From: Micropterix aruncella
Lineage: Eukaryota > Arthropoda > Insecta > Lepidoptera > Micropterigidae
NCBI GenBank assembly: GCA_944548615.1
Contig: OX155954.1
Coordinates: 1,841,335-1,905,334 of the forward strand
Length of the DNA stretch: 64,000 nucleotides
Direction of reading: 5' to 3'
The translations under genes were made by a program, and so were the position numbers. Shown piece by piece: positions 24,211 to 36,800 of the stretch (its first letter is position 1; every line of letters starts with the position of its first letter). Under the pieces are notes generated by a model. It searched no databases, was not told the origin of the DNA, and saw only the letters and a list, made by a program, of their open reading frames with translations.

Positions 24211-24675
24211 TCCCATTTGAGATCATCACAAATTGTTACTCTCAAGATATTTTTATTGCTTAACTGCTTCTAATTTTTATTGCTTAACTGCTTCTAATTC
24301 TAATCTTTCATTCATGCTTTGATCTAGTCAAGATCCCGCTGAAACTGTCCACTGCTTAGAAAACGATTGGCCAGCGTTAAGAAAAAAATGCCTCACTTAA
24401 TAAGTTAACCTTAACAAAATTAGATTATTAAGTTTTGGCCAGGAAATCAATCAAAATTTTGTTCGACATTGTAACCTCATTTCAAGAAATGAATTTATAA
24501 CTCGTCCCGTGCGAAGGCAGAAAGAATGGCTTGTCCATATGTAATTTATAGTTATATCATTCATAATACTTCAGCAAGCGGGATCACACCAAGTAATGTT
24601 TTCGGGTTTACATGGCGCCAACGCTTAAAGTCGTATTTTTCTTTAATTAACGTGATCTTTTTTCTTTCTTTGCAG

Positions 24676-24852
24676 GTATTCCACAGCCGATGTATAGGTG
24701 GCTAAAAGACGGGCAACCGTTGGGCGACTATTCATCGGAGCTTTTCTATAAGATCCCCAGCACGAAGCGCGAAGATGCCGGTGCCTATCAGTGCTTAGCG
24801 AAAAATGACGTTGGCGCATTATTTAGTGAAAAAAATCATGTGACCGTCGCAT
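24676..24852 (+). CDS. sdk: sdk exon a: Ig1, second half
   Basis: The exon follows a T-rich tract and TTTGCAG and ends at the donor GTGAGT. It encodes residues 1-59 of the partial protein: [11 protein letters not shown] (Ig strand C with the core Trp) and [14 protein letters not shown] (strand F with Cys). The partner Cys of Ig1 must be in an upstream exon that I could not find in 3.7-24.6 kb. It enters in phase 1 (one base borrowed) and leaves in phase 1. Confidence 0.9.
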
Positions 24853-27800
24853 GTGAGTATCTAATCTTTTTTCATATCACCGTGATCTAGGCCATGCGCA
24901 GGGGGTCGAGTCTGATAGACTGTAGCCCCCCCCCCCCCTTCCCCCTCAAAATACTAGGGTTATGTAGGTTTTTTTCCTAAGAAACCTTTTTTTTGTGAAA
25001 ACGAGTTACTAATACTATTGTGTGGCTTGTTTTCAAACGAATAGAAGCATGAATATAATTTGGATAGAAAGATCATAGTCTGCCCTTAAATGAAGGGAGA
25101 AGAAAAGGTGTGACAAGAAGGACTGATCAAGGTCCAGGCAGTGACGGTGGACCGTGATCAGTCTTTCCCGTCAGGTCCAGAAAATGAGGAGAGGATCAAC
25201 GAGGAGTACCTCGATGACCCTCCGGTTTAGGGTGAGGAGTAACTGTGATGGGAAATACTGATCAAGGCCACTGACTCTTCCACGTTTTCCCTTTTTTTTC
25301 GGAGGTATAAATTGAGTAAAATGTATTTTTATTTTGAAACTCAAACATTTACTATTTGACATAAAAAATATTTTGTTTTCTTACTCAAACCCTTCCTAAA
25401 ATGTAATTTTTTAAGTTAGTAATTTTAAAAAATGGAAAAACCAAAAATTTCTAAAATTATATTGATGGATATTTTTCATGACCCTTCAAATGTTTTTACT
25501 GCCACCATAGAGAAACGCTTCTCGAACCTAAAGTAAATACAAACATATTGGGAAACCGTACCTGCGAAGATCATTTCGTAGAACTTGCTCTGCTTTCTGC
25601 TCATCAAGACATAAACACCGAGTTAAACAATGAGGCTGTCTCAGGCCTTTTCAGCCAAACAGCCAATAGATTGCAGCTGACTTTATAATATAGCTTAAAA
25701 AGCAACTTCAACAGAAGCAACAGGTTTGAAAGCTGCGAGCATATTCAAAAAGTATGTATCTATAAAATTCTACTATGAATCCTGAAGCAGAAAGAAAATG
25801 CGTGGAGGATCTTAAGAATATTTTTGGACAATAACTCAAATCTAGGAATAATTCAGAACTGAAGACCAACGAGACAAGTTATACAAAATAGCCTTATAAT
25901 ACCCAGAATGAAAACATCATTTGGACAAAGACATTACTCTTTCATTGTGCCGAGATTTTACAATCTGATCAATATGGAAATAAAAATGAATTTGACATTT
26001 AGGGATTCAAAAATAAATTAAAGAAATGGTTATCAAATCATGACAGACTAACCATACATCAAATGTTAGAAATAATAGTTTAATAAAACTTAGGTGCACA
26101 AATTTAAACATATTTTTAAACATGTATGTTGAATATATTTTAACATTGAACTAACTACCAAAAATTATGTGACTTTGTTGTTATATATTATTTTGACAAT
26201 GAATTGTACTTTTTTTGAATAGATATTTTCATATTAAATCCTTTATTACTTAACCAATATTAAATTTAATGACTGTTTCTTTTTTCTCACATATAATTTT
26301 ACCTATATTATTTAATCGAATTTTATATTATTGCCGATTATATAATGGAATTGCATTTTATTTATTATATTATCTTTTAATATTTTTTATTATTATTATT
26401 ATTTTTTTTACTTCTTTTTTTTTTTTTTTGAAGACCAACTTTTAGGGCAATTTAGTGTTATTAGCTTTTTACTAAAACTTGTACATCTGTAAGCAATCAA
26501 GCAATCAAGCAAACTTGATTGTTATATTAGAGTCCTGTCCACCTTAGAACGCGCTAGTCCCAGTTGGGTGACAGAATCAAATAAGCAAAAGGTTAAGGTT
26601 TTGCCATTCGGTTCCTGTTATTTTTGTAAGCAAATCAATGTTTAATAGTAATTAATTATTAAATAAATAAATAAATAAATAAATAAAAAGATGAAGTTAA
26701 AAATCGGTTTTTTTTCCTTTCTGAATAGATATAAAATCAAAACTATCGACTGCTGAGCTATATTACTCTTATATTTATTAATATGGTATTGATACATTTA
26801 TTAACACTTTCAATACCTTTATTAATACAATATTATATTAATAACTATATCGGTAAAGTTACGTTCTAATTAAATAACTGTATCTTGAAGTAATGGTCTC
26901 TTTTTCTAGATATGGGTGTATTCAAAAATGACACTGAAAAAGTTGAATTCGTGGAGTTCGGCAATGCGGCGGTTTTGGAGCTTCCTACCATCGAGTCCTA
27001 TCCGCAGCCGTCTGTGATATGGCACGATGAGAATGGACCACTGCGGTACGACCACAAGTACGCGGTCAGCTCCAAACACCAACTAGTCATACTGTCGTGC
27101 GACAGCGAGGACGACAAGGCTTATAGGTAAGATTTCTTCTCCTAATCAGAGAAAAATCGGAAACGCATAAGAGTTAAATTCACATTTTTAGGATTACAGT
27201 GCATCATATACAGTATACTGTACTTAATAGCATGTGAAATACTTATTTTAAAAACTCAGTAATTTTTGTTTGTTTCTTCCCTCCAAATGTTTTCGAGCAG
27301 CGATGTCCCGCCATCTTTTCATTAGTAGCATCTTTTCATCAGTCGGTGTTGACTAACTTCATTGTTCAACAAATCTTAGCGCAACCTAAAATAACGACAA
27401 CACATATTACTGTAATTTCTGTATTATATTACACCCAGTAGATTTTTGAAAGATAACTGATTCTTAATTTAAGCTTACCTCCAGTGCTCGAAAACCATCG
27501 TCAGCTGTCATTGTATCATCAACGTCATCTACTATTCGATATTCGATAACGTCTGCATTTGACTGCAGCACTGTTTCTAAGATTTCTTGGTCCGTGGTGT
27601 CTTGCGAATCGTCGGTGATAACCCATTCATCCAACTCGCACATATGTATATATCCATGTTTTCGCATCCGGAATTTCTTTTTACCATTTCTGTCAACTTT
27701 TCAAAATTTTGAGTCGTCTCCTTCAAGCCTATCATACAGTTTTCTCCAGCTCCTTCGAAGAGTTTCTGCCTTCACTTGCTTGGGATAATTCCCAGGCCTG

Positions 27801-30800
27801 AGCATACCACTAAATTACTCGTTTCATATTTACCGTCTACAGCACTTCATGTTTTTGTTTTGCATGTCACTATCTTGCTGGATGGTTCTCAAAAATAGCC
27901 CACGGTAGTGCCGTTTAAATGCGGCTATTACACCTGATCCAGTGGCTGAATTAGACTGGTAATATTCGGTCGGAGGAAATGCACGGCCATATCCTCACCT
28001 TTCACCGACCATCTGAAAATCAACACGCTTACAAACGTTTAAAGAATATTGCATTGCTACCGATCTAAATATTCATTTCGAACTTTTCAGGGCGCGTGCA
28101 ATCAACACCCAATTAGGAAAAGAAGAAAACAGTCCCTACATCCGATTAAAAGTCTCGGGAGATCTGAATAATGAAGTCCCGCCGGAAATCATAATCAAAC
28201 CGGAAAATACGAGGATAGTGAAAGGACAGGAGATAACGAACCTTCAGTGCATCGCAAACGCTAAACCGCTGCACGAACTGGAGACTCTGTGGTTCAAAGA
28301 CGGCATCGTGATCGACGCGGCCGGCGTCTCGTACAATTTAAACGATCCTTGGAACCGGACTCTGGTATTGATATCGGCGAATCTAACGCACACGGGGCAG
28401 TACACGTGCCAAGTGAGACTGCGGACGGGAGGTTTCCCGACCGTGACGGCCACCGCCTCGGTGGTCGTTCAGGAGAAGCCGTTCTTCCTGAACGCGCTCA
28501 AGTCGGAGACGCTGGGCGAGTTCGGGGCCAGCGTCGGGCTGGACTGCGACGCGCAGGGCGTGCCGCAGCCCGGCGTCTCCTGGTTCCGCGACGGGAAGAG
28601 GATCGGCGGCTCCGGCGGAGGGGAGAGCGAGGAGCGCGGGGGCGGACGCTACTCGGTGGAGGAGGACCGCTCCTTGCAGATCCGGGCCGTGCGCATGGAA
28701 GACATGGGCATCTTCCAGTGCATCGCCGCCAACGATGCGGGAGAAGCTTCTATACACACTTGGCTAAAGATCAAAAGTGAGTATCGTCCGAGTATCGTAA
28801 CGTAATTCGAGGTATAGCTCAACTTTTGTAGGGGTGATTTTTGCTGGTTTTGACCGAGATATGATCATCGTGCCGATAGCTCTAACTAAACGAATATAAA
28901 ACAAAGTCCCCCTGAAACCGTCTGTCTGTTTGCTATAAACTCAAGAACCTCTGCACGGATTTTCATGTGGTTTGCAATGTGTGTTAGGGTATTTTTGGAT
29001 GAGAGTTTAAATTATGTATGTAAAAATCAACATAGATACCTCCGTCTATCGTTTTTAAAGGGGCTTACAAAAAAAAAGTAAAATCAGGAAAATAGTCAAC
29101 GAAGGAAAGGAGTGGAATGTATAGAAAAACATTTTGTAGTACCTAACTGTTTAATTTTCATCTTAAAAAAACTTCATAATGGCATATACAAAACTAACTA
29201 AAAAGAAATAGATAACATTTTCTTTCCTTACAACATTCTCAACAGTCCCACCACTCACACTTACCATTGATTATATATGTTTTGGCAACCCTTCTACCCT
29301 GACAAAATGCAAGTTGCGCTGATAGCATTGACGGAGAAACTAATAGCATTTTATTATGCCATCTATAATAACATTGATAATCAATTAGAGCTGTCAACTA
29401 CAACGGGCGAACCCGTCACCTTGGAAAGTTTTTATGATATTGAATCGCTCTGTCTACCATGAGTGAGCGTAGAAGACTTGGTACGAAAACAGTCCACTGT
29501 CTAGTTACGCCACTCGCCCGTCAGAGGCCAATGCCTTACGGCAAGGCACCGGGAAAGGTACAAAGCGGGCAGCCTTGCCCCCTAACCACCAGTTTGAAAA
29601 TATATCTCCGTCTGGATAACATTGATAATCAGTGTTTTTTTTAATATATAGAGGACTAACTTATTATTAAAACCCAATAATTTAACCAATGATAACAATA
29701 ATTACATTCATTTATTAGTGCCATATAATGCTTTTTTATATAGGCTCATTAGATACAAAGAAATAATACGGATAGTTAGAATGCCATCTATCTATTAGTC
29801 TATCTGACCGATTATTTGCGTAAATAGTATTGAAATCTGTATACCAAATTAAATCTTTTTCTTTATGTAAATAATATTAAAATACGTAGACCTATGATTT
29901 AAAAATTTGTTTGTCGTCATATTATTTTATTTTGAGATAGATACTGCACATGCGTTTTTAGAACGCCATCTATTGGTCTACTGAACAGAGAAAAAATGAA
30001 TCAATGTTTGCAACTATGAGTGCCATCTACATGTTGAAACATTTCCCCAATCTATGACTTTTAAGCTCAATCTACAAAGAACTCAGATCCAGACTTAGCA
30101 ACATTCTCATTGTGGTCAAAATTAACAGAAAAATCACCGCTAAAGCTGTTGAGCTTTAACCATGTACATATATATATACATTAACCGTTAACATAGTGGA
30201 GCTTTGTTGTCCTAATCAATCGTGACTAATTCCCCTTTATTGTTGTGGACCGATTGCTGCAGCTCATAGAAGGTACCCGAGGCGAGCGCGGCAAAAGCTA
30301 GTCAGAATGCGATCACCCGACCGTCTTATTAAGACTTTTCAATTCGATTCCGGCAGTAAGGACTAATTTTGAATAAAATTTAGTGTTTTCTCTATCTCTT
30401 TAAAGGTTTTTTTTCCGTTTCTGCATCACGCTGCGTTTTTTCTTCGAGGCAAACATTCCTAACATGATTTCACACGCGTTATTGTTGAATATTTGTTAAA
30501 TGAATGCCTTTTTGTGTTTTTTGCTTTACTGTTTCTTATTTTGCACTACTAATATTTGATAGAATTTTTGAATGAAGCTTATTTATTGTGTGTTCTACTC
30601 TAGTTTTAACTGCGTTTAGAATTTAATTGTGTCAAGGTTAGATAAATTATTATTCTGACAGTTACTGTTGATTTCCACACGTAGTGCATGCAAATCACTA
30701 GCTTTATTCTACTGAGGATGTCCTTTTCTAGAGTTTAGGAAGGGAACATTTTGTGAGACAAAGGGAAAAGGCAGCCACCCTGCACAAAATATTTGCTGGA

Positions 30801-33800
30801 GTACACCTGGGAAACTTGATCGGTCCTACACTGCATCTTCTGTTTTTGTTAAATATTGATTTGGGGTCCGATGCTACCCGGTAAACCGGCACTAGCAAGT
30901 AGCCGGTTTACCTTGCTTTCAAATGCTGAACTATGTAAAGCGTATGAATATGAATAAACATTGAAAAATGAAGGATATCTATAGTATCGATAGTCAGTTA
31001 TCATAACAATCGATTGTTGAACAAAACTATCAGTTGTTTCAAACCAATAGTTTGTCACCCGCCGGCGGTGTCACGCTATTGTCAATCAATGGTCGCTATA
31101 TCTGCGACTTTTGGCCTTTTAAAGACTGTTCAGAGATCGCCCTTCAAATATTCAATAGATCTCCATTGCTGAAAGGTTGAATGCTACAAAACTCACACAA
31201 CTAGAGCTGTCAACTATAAAGTGCAAACCCGTCACCTCAGGAAGTTTTAGCAATATTAGATCGTTGTATCTCCCATAAGGTGAGCGTAGAAGACTTGGGA
31301 TGAAAACACTCGCCCGTAAGAGTGTCAGTGTAACGCCTTACCGTGAGATAACCAGGTTAATCATGCAGCGGACCAACACTCGCGCCCATAGTCTTCAAAT
31401 TCGATAATATTGTGATTGGCCTGACTCCGGCCGATGAGTTCCATGGCAGCTCCGTTTGTATTTAATATTATTTTTATCTGCAATACAGAAAGGACATCCT
31501 CAGTGGTTAGCTTAGCCGTTATATCCTTTTAGCCTGTACTATACACACAATATTAACAAAATCCGTGTGCGTGTGCTTGCCGCTTTCTTTCACCAGCGTC
31601 TACCCCCATGATGCAATCTCCTCCAGCCAACCTCACGGTACTGGACGGGAAGGACGCCACTATGACCTGTCGAGCTGCCGGTGCGCCAACTCCAAACATA
31701 ACCTGGTATTTCAACGGTAGGCTATGATTTGTTTTCGATTTGAAGTAACCGCTGTTAAAACATTATATAAATTGAAAAGATTGAGTAAACTGCTAGATGC
31801 GATAGTAGCTATTGTAGTAAAGTACCTTTTGTATTCTAAAGCAACCGGAATAATGGTATCAAAAGTCTTTAAAATCAAATTCTCGCGAAAAACATTCATA
31901 AGTAATTAATTACACAGAAGTAAAATGTTGGTGGGTTGAGAATCAGTTTGAGGTTTGTTACTGATTTGTTAATGAGAATACTAGAATTATCACCCAAAAT
32001 CCTATAAAATCATTCTTCAAATTACTTTTAACCTCGATCACTCCCCAAAGGACTAAATTCACCGACTGGAAGAACAATATTGCCTGGCTTCCCGATTAGT
32101 AGTACGCGTACCCCCAGGGGTACGCGAAGTTGCATCAAGGGGTACGCAAGCAATCTCTTGACTAATTTAATCAGTATAAAACAATTACGCAAACAACAAT
32201 TTCTAAAATATATTTTACACGGCACGAGAGCGGATTTTCGGCCATGACAAACTTAAAAACTCGACAACGTCAAGACTTCAACTCGAAAACGAGTTGAGAC
32301 TGAAGCTGGCTAAAAAGTAACTAGATTTTTCAGAGTTGTGGAATGAAAAACGTGCGCATTTGTCACATTTAACTGATTTTGCCCGTCATAGAACTGTATT
32401 TTGATGGTGAGAAATGTAAAAAAAACTGATTTCATTTTTATTTATCGTTCCTGCAATAATATCATTCCTATAATTGGGTTGCGACTTTGAGGTCTTTCTT
32501 TAAGTGGTACGCAAGAAAAACTAATTGGGAACCACTGACCTAGATGATCACTAATGCATACAAATTGGTCTCCAAAATAATCTAACTATTTATTTATTTA
32601 TTTAATGAGTTAATTAATGCATTTACAAAGCATAGTTGTCTTACTAGTATTAATATCCATTTCTATTTATTAAATTTATTGATACAAAAAAAAAGAATTA
32701 ACACGGCTGATATGAGCATTAGCCTATGTTTATTTATTTATTTATGTATTTATTACTAATCAACATTACAATAAAACTAATGGGTTGAATAGTTAAATTA
32801 ATGAATGTTTAATTACGATTATACTTAATTATCAGCGTAATTATACAAATAGAATGTCACTTATAATACTAGCTAGAATAAATAATTAATAGTCTGAAAT
32901 TTAAACGAATGAGGGTTGGCGATAAAAATATCAAAATCTGGTGCCACCTCGTAAGATTAGTGCGCTAGATCAGCTCCGCAAAAAGATGGTGCGATCGAGC
33001 ACGAAGATAATTATTAGGTACGAAAAGATTTCCCTTGGCTAATAATTTATCTGTTATCAGTTTTACCACGAATTAGATTAAAACATAGGACATGGTCAGC
33101 ATTTCTCTTGTGAGACAGAGAATTATAGCCAACCATCTCTGATAAATGCAGTCGGATACAAAAATGATTAATATCCGTACTGCTTGAAGTACAGAAATCT
33201 CAAAAAACACTTCTATACCTTTTCCGGCATAAGGGTATAGGTTTCTTTATGCGGATTCCAAATAGCTGCATTCGTTTACATGCGTCTTTTAACAATGGAG
33301 TGTACTGGTGTCACCAACTAATTGCCAGGACTTGTTTAAAGGCAGCAGCTCTTAGTTTTGTATGTATGTAGGTATATTCAGCAATTTAAAAAAACATTTA
33401 TAATACGGTAATCATTACATTACTACCATTTTACCAAAACCCAACTGTCCCGTCTAGACGCGCTGGTGACAGCTAATTTAAAATCCTGGCTGTCCTTAGC
33501 CAAACCAGCTGACCCCTCGACTCTCTTCAGGTCCAAACAAAATTTTGGGCTAGCGCTAAAACTGCACAGCTAGACATATTCTAGCTGGCTGCAAGGTGGC
33601 CTTAGATCAAGGACGGTACACTTACCGCCATGACAAAGTTCTCGCTGTTATTCGCGATGTAATTAGTCTCTCAGTGGCTCGTGCCAACAAGGGTTTGACA
33701 GTATCCTCCAAACCCCCAATACAGTTTGTGCGGGATGGCTCTAAAGGCAAAACACATTTGAGTACGAAACCTTTCTCAATAATTGAGAAAACTACAGATT

Positions 33801-36800
33801 GAATTCTGGAGGTTGATTCGGTCTCTAAGCAGTATAAATTCCCTGAAAGTCTCTGATGCACAGCCCTCCGTCCAGATATAACTCTTTACTCTCTATCTCG
33901 GAGGGTGGCCCTTATTGTAGAATTAACTGTTCCATGGGAATCAAATATCCCAAAAGACCACGAGTACAAATTAAATAAATACCATGATCTTGCAAATGCC
34001 GTAACCCGGAACGGCTTCACTGTTCACCTTCACACGGTGGAAGTTGGCGCTCGTGGCCTGCCAGCTAAATCTCTATTTCACCTCTTTAAAGATCTTGGCC
34101 TTTCCAGAAAAATAATCAACTCTTTCTTAGAAAAATTATCTAAAACTGCGATTTGCGCATCTCAAATTCTATGGCTTCGAAGGGGGAGTGAATGGGTGGT
34201 AAGGTGAACGCTCACATGTGGCAAGACAGCTGTCCTAAACCTACCACAGCCGGTTCGTAAGTCCGGAATCCACTGCTCACCCCCCAGAAGTGTAAAAAAA
34301 AATTGTATTATGATGGGCCCGACTCCGGTCGGTGAATTCCATGGCAGCAGATTAGTGATAGGTTTATAGGCGGGATAAAATTATAAAAACATTATCGATA
34401 AATAGTGACATGAACGACATTATCATTCTAGTGGTGATAATATTGACATAAGTTCACCTTCACACGGTGGAAGTTGGCGCTCGTGGCCTGCCAGCTAAAT
34501 CTCTATTTCACCTCTTTAAAGATCTTGGCCTTTCCAGAAAAATAATCAACTCTTTCTTAGAAAAATTATCTAAAACTGCGATTTGCGCATCTCAAATTCT
34601 ATGGCTTCGAAGGGGGAGTGAATGGGTGGTAAGGTGAACGCTCACATGTGGCAAGACAGCTGTCCTAAACCTACCACAGCCGGTTCGTAAGTCCGGAATC
34701 CACTGCTCACCCCCCAGAAGTGTAAAAAAAAATTGTATTATGATGGGCCCGACTCCGGTCGGTGAATTCCATGGCAGCAGATTAGTGATAGGTTTATAGG
34801 CGGGATAAAATTATAAAAACATTATCGATAAATAGTGACATGAACGACATTATCATTCTAGTGGTGATAATATTGACATAAATTTTTAAAATACTGTATA
34901 TTCTAGGTGCTGAATTAATTACTTTTGAGGTGACTTATTTATTATACCGACAGATTCAATAATAATTGGCAGCCGTGATCTCCACGAAGGAAGAGTTCAA
35001 GTCCTGGAAGAAGGTGATTTACTGATTGCCGGAACATCTCCATCTGATACAGGAAAATACAAGTGCATCAGAGCCAACGAAGCCGGGCAAGTGTCCGGAG
35101 AAGCATTCTTGACGGTTCTTGGTGAGACTTATGTTATTATATTATTTATATGCAGGATTTTTCTTCCCTCAAACACTTCATCGTCTAGAATTCTTATCAT
35201 TCAAAAGTAGACTGTGGGGTTTATTTAACAACAGTATATTTCGAATGGCAAGGTTATGTATTCGGCGTTCATATACAAGTGCCTAATGTATGCCAGACAG
35301 CACCTAACAAATAGTGCAACTGATTCTAATGGGGCGTTTACACTCTCGCACGAGGCGCGAGGCGAGACGCAAAACCATGTTGTAAACAAACGGAACATAG
35401 ACAAAGCTTCTAGCAAGTAGGTAAACATTTTGTACGCTCGTTAGAAGCTTTGCCTCTGTTCCATTTGTTTACTGATATGGTTTTGCATCTCGCCTCGCGC
35501 CTCGCGCGAGAGTGTAAACGCCCTATGAGATTCACTTTTCTCATACCCCGCTCCGCGGTAGCTCCTTTTTATGCGTACTCTGAATAATACTGGCATAGTA
35601 TAGAGAAGTACTTATACCTTAGCTTTAAATGCTATGATACACTCCTTACTGGGTCATTCCGTCCTTTCGTGCAAAACAGGCGATTCCGCAGAGCAAATTT
35701 TTTTTCTTGAATTTCAGATTTATTGATATTTAATATAATTAAGACCTCCTAGTAAAGACATTTATGTGGGAGGCACTTTGGTACATAGTGTACTTTACTA
35801 ATAAATGGGCGGAGGGTAATGACGATCGGGATGGTAATGAAATTTGCCAAGAAGGTAATGATACTTCAAGGGATGGTAATGACACTAGCCTGGAAGGTAA
35901 TATTAGCTGAGGATGGTAATGACATGTGATATAGAAATAACATCAGTAATTTATTGTTTCTTTACAAAATATATTTATAAAAAAAATCCATAACCAAAAC
36001 CAACATTAAAAGTTATGAAGCCTATTTTATAGCGGCCACTAATGAACTAAATCATCTAAGAAATTTTAAGAAATCTTTATTATTCTTTTTCGCTTTACAT
36101 GAATTACATACAAAACATATTATTATAATTCTAGAAACATAAAGTATGGAATAAGAACCATGTTACCATAAAGTATGGAATCTAGTACCAAATGTAAACT
36201 TTTATGCTCTAATACTCAATCAAAAAAAAAATCTTTATAATATAAAATATCTAAAAGTTAAAAAAATAAATCAGTTACTCTAACCCTATTGTAATCTATC
36301 GTGACTCGATCGTCGATGTTATCTCGCTTAAAAACTGCTTGTAATAATAATGCAACAAAACTCTATACTAACAATATAGAACAATATAGGAAAAGTTTTC
36401 TTACTAATCGTAAGATAAAATGGAAATTATAATATCTTGAGATCAACGCTTTTATTTATAATTTTAATCAGGAAGATTTTAAAATGAATATTTTCCTCGT
36501 CTAGTAATGTAAGACATTGGCAAAGGATAGAAACTGCTAGTTTCCGCAACATTATCTTCATCGTCTACTACGGGCCAAGAAAGCATATTAGATTTATCCC
36601 AACATTTAAAAAAAAGTACGGTGTATGTGCCATTTGAGTATTCTTAATTTTTTCCTATGTACTAATACAACTTGTTTTAATAGATATTGGACTATTACCC
36701 AAATCATCAATATTGTCGGAATGTACACCATGACAAGCTACATTCTTAACATTTTCTTTTTTGGCGTTGCAATTTTTTGTATTGTCATTATCCATGTCAT

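Noticed and set aside
3700..24675. Upstream exon encoding the signal peptide and first half of Ig1 of sdk
   Set aside because: I looked for an Ig strand A-B peptide ending in phase 1 before a donor and found none. It is probably outside the window.
28289..28780. 163-codon off-frame and antisense frames over sdk exon c
   Set aside because: Arg/Gly-rich artefacts of GC-rich coding DNA. The true frame shows Ig3 and Ig4 with cysteines and splice sites.
30860..30920. Short inverted repeat around 'cggtaaaccggc'
   Set aside because: About 13 bp arms with no other copy seen. Too little to call an element or a regulatory structure.
35815..35925. Possible CRISPR-like array (regularly spaced GGTAATGA)
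   Set aside because: Eukaryotic context, repeats of only about 8 bp, and inverted copies at the other end of the same transposon. These are subterminal iterons.
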